From UBA1206 sp041672465 (GTDB lineage Bacteria; Bacillota; Clostridia; Oscillospirales; CAG-382), in assembly GCA_041672465.1 (NCBI GenBank), contig JBAYZO010000003.1, forward strand, positions 1 to 64,000: a stretch of 64,000 nucleotides of DNA, written 5' to 3'. The translations under genes were made by a program, and so were the position numbers. Below are positions 15,528 to 24,467 of the stretch, piece after piece. The notes beneath the pieces are model-generated. The model was not told the DNA's origin, made no database searches, and worked only from the letters and a program-made list of their open reading frames with translations. Within the stretch, counting starts at the first letter, position 1. Every line of letters begins with the position of its first letter.

Positions 15528-16820
15528 ATGGTGACAATAAAAAACGTTGAAAAAAATACCCCCGCCTATAAAAAGGGGGTCAGAGCCGGGGACGCGCTCT
15601 TGGCGATAAACGGCAAGCGCATAAACGACGTGCTTGACTACCGCTTTTACGCGGCCGCCCAAACCGCCGTTCTCTCGCTTGAGCGGGGGGGAGCGGCGTT
15701 TGACGTGACGGTGAAAAAGGGAATATACGACGACTTGGGCCTTGGTTTTGAGAGCTATCTTATGGATAAAAAAAAGGCTTGCCGCAACAAATGTGTTTTT
15801 TGTTTTATCGACCAGAACCCGCCGGGGATGAGAAAAAGCCTTTATTTTAAGGACGACGACGACAGGCTCTCGTTTTTGCAGGGGAATTATATCACCCTTA
15901 CAAACGTTTCGGATTCCGATATCGAGCGGATTATAAAAATGAAAATAACCCCCATAAACGTTTCTGTCCACACCATGAACCCCGCTTTGCGGGTACGCCT
16001 TATGGGGAACCGTTTCGCGGGGGAAAAGCTTAAATATCTCTTTAGGCTGGCGGAGGGCGGCGTGGGGTTAAACCTCCAGTTTGTGCTCTGCCGCGGAATA
16101 AACGACGGGGACGAGCTTGAGTTTTCCTTGTCCGAGATAAAAAAGCTTAAAACGCTTAACTCCGCAGCCATTGTTCCCGCCGGGCTTACAAAGCACAGAA
16201 AAAGGCTGTTTGAGCTTTTGCCGTATGACAAAAGCTCCGCCGCGAAAGTCATTGATATAGTTGAAAGACACAACGAGGGCTATATAAAGGAAACCGGGGA
16301 GGGCAGGGTTTTTTGCTCCGACGAGTTTTACCTCGCCGCGATGAGAGCGCTTCCCCGCGCCGAGAGCTACGGCGATTTCCCGCAATACGAAAACGGGGTG
16401 GGAATGCTTGCCGACCTTTGTGAAACCTTTAGAAATACCCTTGAAGACTTAAAAGGGCAGACCTGCCCCCCCGGGATTCTTCATGTTGTCACCGGGGAGA
16501 GCGCCCACCCGTTTATTTCTCTTTTGGCGGAAGAGTTTCGCGGCGTTTTCCCGGAGAGGGGAATTATTGTACACAAGATAAAAAACACTTTTTACGGGGA
16601 GACAATAACAGTCAACGGCCTTTTGACCGGCGGCGACATTATTAATCAGTTAAAGGGAAAAATATCGGGGACGGCGCTGATATGCGGCTCGCTCTTAAAC
16701 TCCGACGGTGTTTTTCTTGACGGCGTCACCCCTGCCGAGGCGGAGGAAAAGCTTGGAGCCCGGTTGGTTTTTGTGAAAAATAGCGGGGAAAGTCTTTGCA
16801 TAAGTTTTTTTAGCAGTTGA
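15528..16820 (+). CDS. DUF512 protein: PDZ domain plus radical-SAM-like core
   Basis: A 430-residue protein with an N-terminal PDZ-like domain (residues about 1-70, with GVRAGDALLAINGKRI) and an iron-sulfur motif C-x3-C-x2-C (Cys85, Cys89, Cys92 in CRNKCVFCF), then the DUF512 C-terminal region. The family is common in Clostridia directly upstream of der, as here, but its reaction is unknown. The ribosome-binding site is weak. The gene ends 17 nt before der, so the two are probably co-expressed, and a link to ribosome or tRNA maturation is a reasonable guess from context only. Confidence 0.85.
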   Translation: MVTIKNVEKNTPAYKKGVRAGDALLAINGKRINDVLDYRFYAAAQTAVLSLERGGAAFDVTVKKGIYDDLGLGFESYLMDKKKACRNKCVFCFIDQNPPGMRKSLYFKDDDDRLSFLQGNYITLTNVSDSDIERIIKMKITPINVSVHTMNPALRVRLMGNRFAGEKLKYLFRLAEGGVGLNLQFVLCRGINDGDELEFSLSEIKKLKTLNSAAIVPAGLTKHRKRLFELLPYDKSSAAKVIDIVERHNEGYIKETGEGRVFCSDEFYLAAMRALPRAESYGDFPQYENGVGMLADLCETFRNTLEDLKGQTCPPGILHVVTGESAHPFISLLAEEFRGVFPERGIIVHKIKNTFYGETITVNGLLTGGDIINQLKGKISGTALICGSLLNSDGVFLDGVTPAEAEEKLGARLVFVKNSGESLCISFFSS

Positions 16821-16837
16821 AAGGAAATGTTATATAA

Positions 16838-18166
16838 ATGAAGCTGGGCACTATCGCGATTGTCGGCAGGCCGAACGTGGGGAAATCCACTTTTTTTAAC
16901 AAAATAATCGGAAAACGGCTTTCCATTGTCGACGACACCCCCGGCGTTACCCGCGACCGAGTGCTTTCGCAGTCGGAATGGAACGGGAAACATTTCTTTT
17001 TAATTGACACCGGCGGAATTGAGCCGGAAATCAAAGAGGGGCTGCTTCGCCAGATGAAAGAGCAGGCGGAGGCGGCAATCGGAATCGCCGACGTCATTAT
17101 TTTAATTGTCGACCTGACTTCCGGGATAACAGCGAATGACAGGGATATCGCCGCTTTTCTTAAAAAATCACAAAAGCCCGTTATTGTCGCCGTCAACAAG
17201 GTTGATTCCGTGGGGGACACCCCCGCGGGGTTTTATGAGTTTTACGAGCTTGGCTTCGGCGACGTGTTCCCCGTGTCCTCGCTCCACGGCACGGGTACGG
17301 GGGATATTCTTGACAGGGCGGCAGAGCTGCTGCCGGACTATGAGGGCGGCGGCAGTGACGGGGAAAAAATCGCGGTGGCTGTTATCGGCAAGCCCAACGC
17401 GGGGAAATCCTCTATAGTCAACACGATTATCGGGGAAGAGCGAATGATTGTTTCCGAAAAGCCCGGGACAACCCGCGACGCGGTAGACACCGATTTTGAG
17501 AACAAATACGGCTCCTACCGTTTTATCGACACCGCGGGGATAAGGCGATACGCCAAAATTGAGGATAAAATCGAAAAATATTCGGTCATAAGGGCAAAGG
17601 CGGCGGTGGGAAGAGCCGACGTCTGCGCGCTTATCGTCGACGCGACCGAGGGCGTGACGTCTCAAGACGAGCGCATCGCGGGGATAGCGCACGAGGCGGG
17701 GAAACCCACCGTTATTGTCATAAATAAGTGGGACGCGGTTGAAAAAGACAACTCGACCACAAACGAATACACCAAAAAGGTTTATGACGCGCTGTCGTAT
17801 ATGACCTACGCGCCGCTGGTGTTTGTTTCGGCTAAAACCGGCAAGAGAGTGGACAGGCTCTTTCCCGAAATAAACAGCGTCTTCGCGTCTTCGCGAAAGC
17901 GGATAACCACCGGTCTTTTAAACGACATTTTAAACGAGGCGATGGTTCGAGTCCAGCCCCCGACCGACAAGGGGAGGCGGCTTAAGATTTTTTATATGAC
18001 CCAGACCGGTGTCGCGCCGCCTAACTTTGTGGTGTTTGTAAATAAGGCCTCTCTTTTTCATTTTTCCTACCAGAGATATATTGAAAACTGCATAAGGAAC
18101 GCGTTCGGCTTTGACGGCACCCCGATAAGGCTTGTGGTCAAGCAAAGAGGGGAAGAAATGCCTTGA
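16838..18166 (+). CDS. der: Ribosome-associated GTPase Der (EngA)
   Basis: This essential double-GTPase acts in 50S assembly. The 442-residue length is standard. The first G domain has the P-loop GRPNVGKS (residues 10-17), DTGG and NKVD; the second has GKPNAGKS near residue 185, DTAGIR and NKWD. A C-terminal KH-like domain follows. The start codon is preceded by GAAAGGAAA. Downstream, plsY follows after a 92-nt gap containing a short tandem repeat and a possible weak promoter. Confidence 0.97.
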   Translation: MKLGTIAIVGRPNVGKSTFFNKIIGKRLSIVDDTPGVTRDRVLSQSEWNGKHFFLIDTGGIEPEIKEGLLRQMKEQAEAAIGIADVIILIVDLTSGITANDRDIAAFLKKSQKPVIVAVNKVDSVGDTPAGFYEFYELGFGDVFPVSSLHGTGTGDILDRAAELLPDYEGGGSDGEKIAVAVIGKPNAGKSSIVNTIIGEERMIVSEKPGTTRDAVDTDFENKYGSYRFIDTAGIRRYAKIEDKIEKYSVIRAKAAVGRADVCALIVDATEGVTSQDERIAGIAHEAGKPTVIVINKWDAVEKDNSTTNEYTKKVYDALSYMTYAPLVFVSAKTGKRVDRLFPEINSVFASSRKRITTGLLNDILNEAMVRVQPPTDKGRRLKIFYMTQTGVAPPNFVVFVNKASLFHFSYQRYIENCIRNAFGFDGTPIRLVVKQRGEEMP

Positions 18167-18167
18167 C

Positions 18168-18193
18168 TTTTGTAATGATATTTTGTAATGATA
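18168..18193. repeat. 13-bp tandem duplication in the der-plsY gap
   Basis: TTTTGTAATGATA occurs twice head to tail (18168-18180 and 18181-18193), followed by a partial third AATGATA. TTGACT (18163-18168) overlaps the der stop codon and with TAATGA (18186-18191) makes a weak 17-nt-spaced promoter candidate for plsY. Confidence 0.6.
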
Positions 18194-18258
18194 AATGATA
18201 AATATGCTTTAAGGTTAGAGGTAGTTTAAAAAGTTTTAAAGAAAGGCGCGGCAACGGG

Positions 18259-19089
18259 ATGAGAGTAAAACCAAAAAAGACATTTTTCATGCTCTGGCTT
18301 TTAGGGGGGCTGACTTCCGCTTTTCTTGTCCTCTCGCTTGTCGTGAGACACGCCGGAAAAACAATTTATTTTTCCGGGTTTTTCACAAGCCTTGCCAAAA
18401 CCTCCATTGACCCGGGCTCTCCGCTCAACACGGTGGTTTTTTTCGCCATCATGGCTTTTTGCGCCGTTTCCGCTTATTTGCTGGGGAGCGTTAACTTCGC
18501 CGTTATGCTCAGCCGCGAAAAATACGGAGACGATATCCGCCGCCACGGCAGCAAAAACGCCGGGATGACAAACATGATACGGGTCTACGGCAAAAAAGAC
18601 GGGATATACACCATTTTGGGTGACGCGCTTAAAACTTCCGCCGCGGTGCTTATGGCAAGGTTTTTCGCCGGGGAGTTCGGGGCGTATCTCGCCGGGCTCT
18701 TCGCCGTGCTGGGGCATATCGCCCCCGTTTGGTATAAATTTAAAGGCGGCAAAGGGGTTGTGTCCTCCGCGATAGCAATTCTCGCGCTTGACCCGATTTA
18801 TTTCGCCGTGGTGCTCGCGGTTTTCCTCATGGTGTTTTATTTTTCCCACTATGTCTCAATGGGTTCGGTGGCGGGGGCGTTTGTTTACCCCGCCGTGGTT
18901 TATTACGGGTTTATTATCCGGAGCGGGGGAAACCCCGGCTCGGTTCCGCCCCCCGCGATGATTTTCGCGGCATTTATAGGGGTTATGGTGATTTTTATGC
19001 ACCGCTCCAATATCCGGCGGGTCTATTACGGCGAGGAACAAAAGTTTTATTTGTTTGACAAGTCAAAGAAAAAAGGCGGTAAGCCGTAA
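18259..19089 (+). CDS. plsY: Glycerol-3-phosphate acyltransferase PlsY, N-terminally extended
   Basis: This membrane enzyme acylates glycerol-3-phosphate from acyl phosphate, the first step of phospholipid synthesis. The three conserved cytoplasmic motifs are present: LLGSVNFAV (residues 74-82), the phosphate-loop HGSKNAGMTN (97-106) and KFKGGKGV near residue 166. At 276 residues it is about 70-80 longer than Bacillus PlsY. The additional part is mostly N-terminal: about 60 residues with an extra hydrophobic helix (about residues 9-29). No internal start in front of the core has a ribosome-binding site, so the extension seems real. It overlaps rarA by one base (TAATG). Confidence 0.92.
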   Translation: MRVKPKKTFFMLWLLGGLTSAFLVLSLVVRHAGKTIYFSGFFTSLAKTSIDPGSPLNTVVFFAIMAFCAVSAYLLGSVNFAVMLSREKYGDDIRRHGSKNAGMTNMIRVYGKKDGIYTILGDALKTSAAVLMARFFAGEFGAYLAGLFAVLGHIAPVWYKFKGGKGVVSSAIAILALDPIYFAVVLAVFLMVFYFSHYVSMGSVAGAFVYPAVVYYGFIIRSGGNPGSVPPPAMIFAAFIGVMVIFMHRSNIRRVYYGEEQKFYLFDKSKKKGGKP

Positions 19090-20318
19090 TGCCGCTCGCC
19101 GAAGACATTCGTCCGACCCGCCTTGACGAAATATGCGGGCAGACCCACATTTTGGGTAAGGGCGCGCCGCTGAGACGGCTTATTGAATCGGGGCATATCC
19201 CAAACCTTACGTTTTACGGGCCGCCCGGCACAGGGAAGACAACCGTGGCGGGGATAATCGCCTCGCTCTCCAACCGGCGGTTTTATAAAATCAACGCGAC
19301 CACCTCGACCGTGGCGGACGTAAGAAAAACGCTTGAGGGGACAGATTCGCTGTTCGCGTTTGACGGAATACTTATTTACATAGACGAAATCCAGTATTTT
19401 AACAAAAAACAGCAGCAAACGCTGCTTGAACATATGGAGGACGGCAGGGCGACGCTTATAACCTCAACCACGGAATCCCCCCGCTTTGCCCTCTACCCCG
19501 CGTTTTTGTCGCGGTGTACCTGCTTTGAGTTTTTTCCAATAAAACCAAAGGATATCCTCCCCGCGCTGGAAAGAGGGATTTTAAAGCTTTTTTCGGAATA
19601 TGGGGAAAAGACGTTTGAAGAAGGATTTGCCGATGAAATTGCCCGAGCCTGCGGCGGGGATATGCGGCGGGCGCTGAATACGCTTGAAAACATTTATTTC
19701 GCCTCCGGCGCTGTTCTTGAAAAGTCGTCGGTTTCGGCTTTTGCGGCCTCGACCGGTTGGGAAGACAGGGATGCGGTCTATGACCTGCTATCAGCGCTCC
19801 AGAAATCGGTCAGGGGGTCAGACCCCGACGCATCGGTGTTTTATCTCGCCCGGCTGTTAAAAGAGGGCGGGCTTGAGCCCGCCTGCAGAAGACTTTTGGT
19901 TATGGCGTCCGAGGACGTAGGTCTTGCCAACCCCCACGCCCCCGCGACGGTTAAATCCTGCGTGGATTCGGCGCTGAGCGTCGGGATGCCTGAGGCCGGA
20001 ATAATACTGTCAAACGCGGTGCTGCTGCTCGCCACGTCGCCAAAGTCAAACTCTTCCTCCGCCGCTTATTTTAAAGCCTGCGAGGATATCGATAAAGCCG
20101 CGCGAAGCGGCGAAAAAGCCATTCTTTCGGTTCCCGCCCATTTGATAAACACAAATGAAAACTCCGGTTATCTTTATCCGCATGACTTCCCGGGGCATTA
20201 TGTAAAGCAGGATTATCTCCCCGAGGGCTTAAAAAACCGAACTTACTTTGAGTTTGGCGAGAACAAGACCGAAAAAGCCGCGCGCGAATATTGGCAAAAG
20301 GTCAAGGAAAAGTCATAG
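19089..20318 (+). CDS. rarA: Replication-associated recombination ATPase RarA (MgsA)
   Basis: An AAA+ ATPase related to clamp-loader subunits that acts at stalled replication forks. The 409-residue protein has Walker A GPPGTGKT (residues 44-51), Walker B YIDEIQYF near residue 98, and sensor 1 and arginine-finger regions (LITSTTESP, LSRCTCFEF). The C-terminal tetramerisation domain contains MASEDVGLANP, diagnostic for the family. It is translationally coupled to plsY by a TAATG overlap and ends directly against the converging thpR with no bases between the two stop codons. Confidence 0.93.
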   Translation: MPLAEDIRPTRLDEICGQTHILGKGAPLRRLIESGHIPNLTFYGPPGTGKTTVAGIIASLSNRRFYKINATTSTVADVRKTLEGTDSLFAFDGILIYIDEIQYFNKKQQQTLLEHMEDGRATLITSTTESPRFALYPAFLSRCTCFEFFPIKPKDILPALERGILKLFSEYGEKTFEEGFADEIARACGGDMRRALNTLENIYFASGAVLEKSSVSAFAASTGWEDRDAVYDLLSALQKSVRGSDPDASVFYLARLLKEGGLEPACRRLLVMASEDVGLANPHAPATVKSCVDSALSVGMPEAGIILSNAVLLLATSPKSNSSSAAYFKACEDIDKAARSGEKAILSVPAHLINTNENSGYLYPHDFPGHYVKQDYLPEGLKNRTYFEFGENKTEKAAREYWQKVKEKS

Positions 20319-20840
20319 TCATAGCGACCTTTGTTTAAAAATATCGGTATAGACAAGCCTGCCGCCCATATAACCTGATTTTTTCAGCGCTATCTCTCTT
20401 ACGGTCATAACCGGCGAGAGTTTAATTTGGGGGAGAATTTCGACTGCTTCCGTCCGCCTTATAAGGGTGATGTGCGGGGTGTATTTGCGCCCCTCTTGGG
20501 TAAACCCCGCTTTTGTAAGGCGGGATGAAATATCCCCGGCGAGGGAGAACAGCCCGCCGCTCTTTACCGAAACATATATCACCCCGGTTTTTTTAAACTC
20601 ACCGACGTAGTCGAGGTTGATATCAAACGGGCTAAAAACCGTTTTGCCCAGTACTTTTTTAACGTCTTCGACCCGGCTTGTCTCGCCTATAAAGGCAAGC
20701 GTTAAGTGCAGGTTTTCTTTGCCGACAAGTCTGCCGGAAAAGTTTTTTTGAGAAGACACTATTTCCTTTTGGAGCGCTAAGAGGTAATCCGTCATCGCGC
20801 CGTCAAGATCTATGGCTATAAATAGCCTTAAAACACCCAC
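20319..20840 (-). CDS. thpR: RNA 2',3'-cyclic phosphodiesterase (LigT/ThpR family)
   Basis: A 173-residue member of the 2H phosphoesterase family, which opens 2',3'-cyclic phosphates on RNA. Both catalytic H-x-T-x motifs are visible: HLTL with His45 and Thr47, and HITL with His123 and Thr125. The start chosen is GTG at 20840, six bases behind AAAGGGG, giving the family-typical N-terminus LRLFIAIDL. An ATG at 20918 would add 26 unlikely residues. It converges on rarA with no gap. Confidence 0.88.
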   Translation of the reverse strand: MGVLRLFIAIDLDGAMTDYLLALQKEIVSSQKNFSGRLVGKENLHLTLAFIGETSRVEDVKKVLGKTVFSPFDINLDYVGEFKKTGVIYVSVKSGGLFSLAGDISSRLTKAGFTQEGRKYTPHITLIRRTEAVEILPQIKLSPVMTVREIALKKSGYMGGRLVYTDIFKQRSL

Positions 20841-20944
20841 AATTAACCCCTTTACCGTAAATTTTGCCGCTATAACGCGCTTTGCGGCAGGAAAATCAAT
20901 AAAAACCAAAAAATTCATTTGAGCCGGGCAGGCGGGGAGGAAAA

Positions 20945-21481
20945 ATGGAACCGATTGTAATAAACAGACGAAAAAACGAAAAGTGGCAGTCGATTGAAGT
21001 CGCGCGCGCTCACTTTAATTCAATGAAGCTTATAAAGGCCTATAAAACCGGTTTTTCGCTTGCCGCGGTAATCCTCGCCGTAGTGGCGGTTTATAAAATC
21101 GCCGCGAAAAGCTATTCCGACCTGACGCTGATAGCCTCGCTTTTGGCGGCGGCTTTGGTTTTCACACTTTGGATTTTTATTAAACCCTCAATCGACGGCA
21201 GGCGAATGTATTTTGAGGGTCTGCTGGCAAGCGGCGACGGCTTAACCTTTGAAACCCGCCTTTATGACGATAAAATTGAGCTGGTGTCCGAGGGCGAAAC
21301 GCTTTCGTCGCTTCCGCTGTCGCGGGCGGTCAACGCTTTTGAGACAAAAAACCTTTATGAAATTATCCTGCTCGACGAAGAAGAAACCCTTGTCGGCCAT
21401 ATGCTGCTGAAGGGCGGATTTGAAAAGGGAACCCTTTCGGACGTCAAGCGAATTATCCCCCCCGGCCAAAAACAGCCTTAA
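20945..21481 (+). CDS. Hypothetical two-helix membrane protein, possibly YcxB-like
   Basis: A 178-residue protein whose identity I cannot fix. Residues 1-30 are polar, two hydrophobic helices follow at about 36-52 and 59-79, and the remaining 100 residues alternate short beta-like segments with the pattern RMYFEGLLASG...TRLYDDKIELVSEGE...PLSRAVNAFETKNLYEIILLDEEETLV. This two-helix plus PH-like layout is like YcxB-family proteins, whose function is unknown. It has a strong ribosome-binding site (GGGGAGG), is divergent from thpR and ends at a bidirectional hairpin. Confidence 0.6.
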   Translation: MEPIVINRRKNEKWQSIEVARAHFNSMKLIKAYKTGFSLAAVILAVVAVYKIAAKSYSDLTLIASLLAAALVFTLWIFIKPSIDGRRMYFEGLLASGDGLTFETRLYDDKIELVSEGETLSSLPLSRAVNAFETKNLYEIILLDEEETLVGHMLLKGGFEKGTLSDVKRIIPPGQKQP

Positions 21482-21495
21482 GATATTTAAACCGC

Positions 21496-21526
21496 AAGCC
21501 GTGGCAATATGCTACGGCTTGATCTT
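21496..21526. terminator. Hairpin terminator between converging genes
   Basis: AAGCCGTGGCA (21496-21506) and TGCTACGGCTT (21510-21520) form an 11-bp stem with one G-U pair and a 3-nt loop, followed by GATCTTTT. The U-run is imperfect. Confidence 0.6.
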
Positions 21527-21540
21527 TTAATGGCGGTATT

Positions 21541-22386
21541 TTATTTTCCGCCGAAATAGCCGGCGGTGAATTTGCCCTCCGAAACCGCCGCCCTCACCCT
21601 GCCGTTTGAGGTGGCGAAGACAGTTGTCCCGGTTGAGGACAGGAGCGCCGAGAGGTCTTCGTCAATGTCGCCCTCGGACTTTGAGGTATAAACCGCGTAG
21701 GGCGACGGAAAATTTGTTATAAAAACTCTCAGCCCCTTGTTAAAGCTGCCGTGGTGGGGGAGCTTGAACAGCGTATAGCTCTCCTCGCAGACCTGATAAA
21801 ACTCGCGCATCCTGTCTTTTTGCGCGTCCCCCGCCAAGAGAAAGCTGTACCCGCCGTAAAAAACGGAGGTTATAAGCGAAAAGTTGTTTTCGTCGTCATA
21901 CGCCTCTTTTTCAGGGGAATTAATAGCTATTTTCGCTCCGCCGTACTCGGCGGAGTAATTCTCGCTCAGCCTTAACAGGCTTGTGCCGGTATCGTCAACA
22001 GCCCTCAGCAGCTTTTTATAAAGCGGGGTATCGACCTCAAAATCCGGCATAATCACAAGGCCGACGTCGTAATCTCTCACGATGAGATACGCGCCGCCGA
22101 TATGGTCCTTGTCGAAATGGCTGAGTATAAAACAGTCGATTTTCTCAATTCCGTATTCGTCAAGGACGGTTTTTATCGCGGGGTAGTTTTCCTCATAGGC
22201 GGCGTCATTTATAATAACGTGTCCGTCGGCGCGGATAATAATGCAGTCGGACTTTCCCGTGCCTAAAAAATCCACGGTAAAGCCGGGCGGCGGCTTTGGC
22301 TTAACCGAGCAGGAGAAAAACGCCGGCAGACCCAGCGTCAGCGCGACAGCCGCCCCCGCGGACTTTAAAAAGCTGAGCATTTTCAT
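21541..22386 (-). CDS. Lipoprotein with ComEC-like metallo-beta-lactamase domain
   Basis: A 281-residue secreted lipoprotein: hydrophobic signal segment and lipobox ending AFFSC, with Cys26 the expected lipidated residue. The mature part is a stand-alone metallo-beta-lactamase domain with the motif SHFDKDHIGG (His90, Asp92, Asp94, His95). This H-x-D-x-D-H form, rather than H-x-H-x-D-H, is characteristic of the C-terminal domain of the DNA-uptake protein ComEC and its free-standing relatives. A role outside the membrane on DNA or nucleotides is possible but not shown. It lies 10 nt after pepF on the same strand and is probably co-transcribed with it. Confidence 0.82.
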   Translation of the reverse strand: MKMLSFLKSAGAAVALTLGLPAFFSCSVKPKPPPGFTVDFLGTGKSDCIIIRADGHVIINDAAYEENYPAIKTVLDEYGIEKIDCFILSHFDKDHIGGAYLIVRDYDVGLVIMPDFEVDTPLYKKLLRAVDDTGTSLLRLSENYSAEYGGAKIAINSPEKEAYDDENNFSLITSVFYGGYSFLLAGDAQKDRMREFYQVCEESYTLFKLPHHGSFNKGLRVFITNFPSPYAVYTSKSEGDIDEDLSALLSSTGTTVFATSNGRVRAAVSEGKFTAGYFGGK

Positions 22387-22396
22387 GGTTTTGCTT

Positions 22397-24178
22397 TTAC
22401 GCCAAAAGCCCGTCGATTTCGTCTATGAGCGAATCAAAAAGGCGAAGCGCGGCGGTTATGGGTTCGGGGGTTTCCATATCAACCCCGGCTTTTTTAAGGA
22501 GCGTTATGGGGTCGCTGATGCAGCCGGAGGACAAAAAGTCAATATAACCCCTCACCGCGCTCTCGCCCTCGTTTTGAACCTTTTCAGCCAGCGCCATGGC
22601 GGCGGAAAACCCGGTCGCGTACTGATAGACATAGTAATTCATAAAGAAGTGGGGGATTCTCTCCCACTCGTGGGAAATTTCCCGGTCGACGCTCACATGC
22701 CTGCCGTAGTATTTTTGGTTAAGCTTGTAATACATGTCGCAGAGCAGGTCGGCGGTAAGGGATTCGCCCTTTTCGCAGGTTTCGTTTATTTCCATTTCAA
22801 ACTCCGCGAACATTGTCTGGCGGTAAAGCGTGGTGCGGAATTGCTCCAAGAAGTAGTTTATAAGGTAGGCCTTTTCCTTTTTGTCGGTCGTGAGCGACAG
22901 CAGATGTCTCATGAGCAGCGCCTCGTTAAAGGTGGAGGCGACTTCGGCGACAAAAATGACATAATCGCTGTAAACCGGGGTTTGATTTTTATTTGAAAGG
23001 TAGGAGTGGAGCGCGTGACCCATCTCGTGGACAAGCGTAAAGGCGCTGTCAAGCGTGTCGTTGTGGTTTAGGAGCACAAAGGGGTGGACGGGGGTTCCGC
23101 AGGAATACGCCCCTCCCCGTTTTCCCTCGTTTTCATACACGTCTATCCAGCGGTTTTCAAAACCGGTTTTTAAAATAGAGAGATATTCTTCTCCGAGCGG
23201 CGCCAAAGCCTCCAGCGCGTAAGACTTTGCCTGTTCAAAGTCAACTTTAATGTCCGCCTCCGGGACAAGAGGGGTGTAGAGGTCGTACATATGGAGAACT
23301 TGCGTTTTCATTATCTTTTTTCTAAGCGCCATATATTTGTCAAGGCTCGCCATGTTGTCGTTGACGGTTTTTATAAGGTTTTTATAAACCGTTACCGGCA
23401 CTTCTGTCCGAAACAGCGCGCGGTGCATGTTTGACTCGAACTTTCTCGCCTTTGTATAAAAAATCTGCTGCTTTATCTGTCCGTCAAAGAGCGCAGCCAT
23501 TGTGTTTTTAAACGTCCCTAAAGTGTTATATATCGACAAAAAGGCGCTTTTCCTTACGTTTTCATCGGTGGATTCCAAAAGTGGGAGAAAGCTTGCTTGG
23601 GTGACCTTTTTTGTCTTGCCGTCGGAATCGGTGATATCGGGGAACTTTAAATCGGCGTTGGTGAAAGCCGACGCCACGTTGCCGGGGATGTCGGAAATCT
23701 CGCCCGAAGCGGCTAAGATCGCCTCTTCGTTTTCGGTAAGCGTGTGGGGTTTAAACGCTCTCTGGCGCTCAAGAGCGCGCTTGTAGTGGGCAAGCCCCGG
23801 CTCGTCCTTGTAAAAGCGCGTCAGGGTTTCTTCGGGGATATCCACGACTTCGGGCGTTTCAAAAGCAAGCTTGGCCGCCACGGAAGTGGCAATCGACACG
23901 GCTTTTCCCAAAAACCCCTGATATTTTGAGTTTGACTTGTCCTCGTCCGACTTTAGCATGGCGTAGACATAAGTTTTTGTCAGAGCTTCGTTCAGTTCCT
24001 CGCCCTTTTTCTGGTATTCTAAAAGATTTTTGGCGTCCTTGCCGAGCTTTCCTTTATAAGAGGCTAGAGAATCGGACAGGGAAATAATTTGTTCAAAGCT
24101 TTTCTCCCAGTCGCCGTCAGAGAGAAATAAATCAGTGGTTGCCCAAGAAAACTCTTTTTTAACCTTACTTCTTTCCAT
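22397..24178 (-). CDS. pepF: Oligoendopeptidase F
   Basis: A cytoplasmic zinc metallopeptidase of family M3B that degrades medium-length peptides. The 593-residue protein has the zinc motif HEMGH at residues 384-388 with a downstream glutamate region (YVIFVAEVASTFNEALL) and the conserved N-terminal PepF helical domain. There is no signal peptide. The start ATG follows AAAGGGATG. The upstream gap of 289 nt to the divergent histidine phosphatase holds the two promoters and an inverted repeat. The lipoprotein gene follows closely. Confidence 0.93.
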   Translation of the reverse strand: MERSKVKKEFSWATTDLFLSDGDWEKSFEQIISLSDSLASYKGKLGKDAKNLLEYQKKGEELNEALTKTYVYAMLKSDEDKSNSKYQGFLGKAVSIATSVAAKLAFETPEVVDIPEETLTRFYKDEPGLAHYKRALERQRAFKPHTLTENEEAILAASGEISDIPGNVASAFTNADLKFPDITDSDGKTKKVTQASFLPLLESTDENVRKSAFLSIYNTLGTFKNTMAALFDGQIKQQIFYTKARKFESNMHRALFRTEVPVTVYKNLIKTVNDNMASLDKYMALRKKIMKTQVLHMYDLYTPLVPEADIKVDFEQAKSYALEALAPLGEEYLSILKTGFENRWIDVYENEGKRGGAYSCGTPVHPFVLLNHNDTLDSAFTLVHEMGHALHSYLSNKNQTPVYSDYVIFVAEVASTFNEALLMRHLLSLTTDKKEKAYLINYFLEQFRTTLYRQTMFAEFEMEINETCEKGESLTADLLCDMYYKLNQKYYGRHVSVDREISHEWERIPHFFMNYYVYQYATGFSAAMALAEKVQNEGESAVRGYIDFLSSGCISDPITLLKKAGVDMETPEPITAALRLFDSLIDEIDGLLA

Positions 24179-24265
24179 TTAAAACATCCCTTTCTTTTTT
24201 GCGCTTGCGGATTAATAAATCTTTTTTGTAAAGCGTATTTATTTTGAATTTATTCCCTTTTGTTT

Positions 24266-24318
24266 ATTATAATTAATTTCCCCGCGAAAACAAGGATTTT
24301 GAGTCAAAAACCTTGTTT
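24266..24318 (-). promoter_or_regulatory. Possible pepF promoter with overlapping inverted repeat
   Basis: On the minus strand TTGTTT (24293-24288) and TATAAT (24271-24266) are 16 nt apart. The -35 lies in a near-perfect inverted repeat, 24288-24302 against 24304-24318, 15 bp with one mismatch and a one-base centre. This could be an operator for an unknown regulator. Confidence 0.45.
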
Positions 24319-24367
24319 GTTTTTGATTTTTGACTTTGCCTTTTGCGCTTGCCGACCCGCGGGCGGG

Positions 24368-24396
24368 TTGACAAAGCAAAAAAACACGGGTATAAT
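24368..24396 (+). promoter_or_regulatory. Consensus sigma-A promoter of the histidine phosphatase gene
   Basis: TTGACA (24368-24373) and TATAAT (24391-24396), both perfect, are 17 nt apart. Confidence 0.88.
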
Positions 24397-24467
24397 CTTA
24401 ACTTAAGCCGCCAAAAGGCAAACGGCGCGGCTGAACACAAGAATTTTCAAGGAGGGCAGGCGAAGGT

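Noticed and set aside
17945..17962. tRNA-like GGTTCGAGTCCAGCC sequence
   Set aside because: It lies inside der in frame, and no acceptor stem or anticodon arm can be drawn around it.
20841..20918. ATG start at 20918 for the cyclic phosphodiesterase
   Set aside because: It adds 26 residues with no family match, while GTG at 20840 has a good ribosome-binding site and the typical N-terminus.
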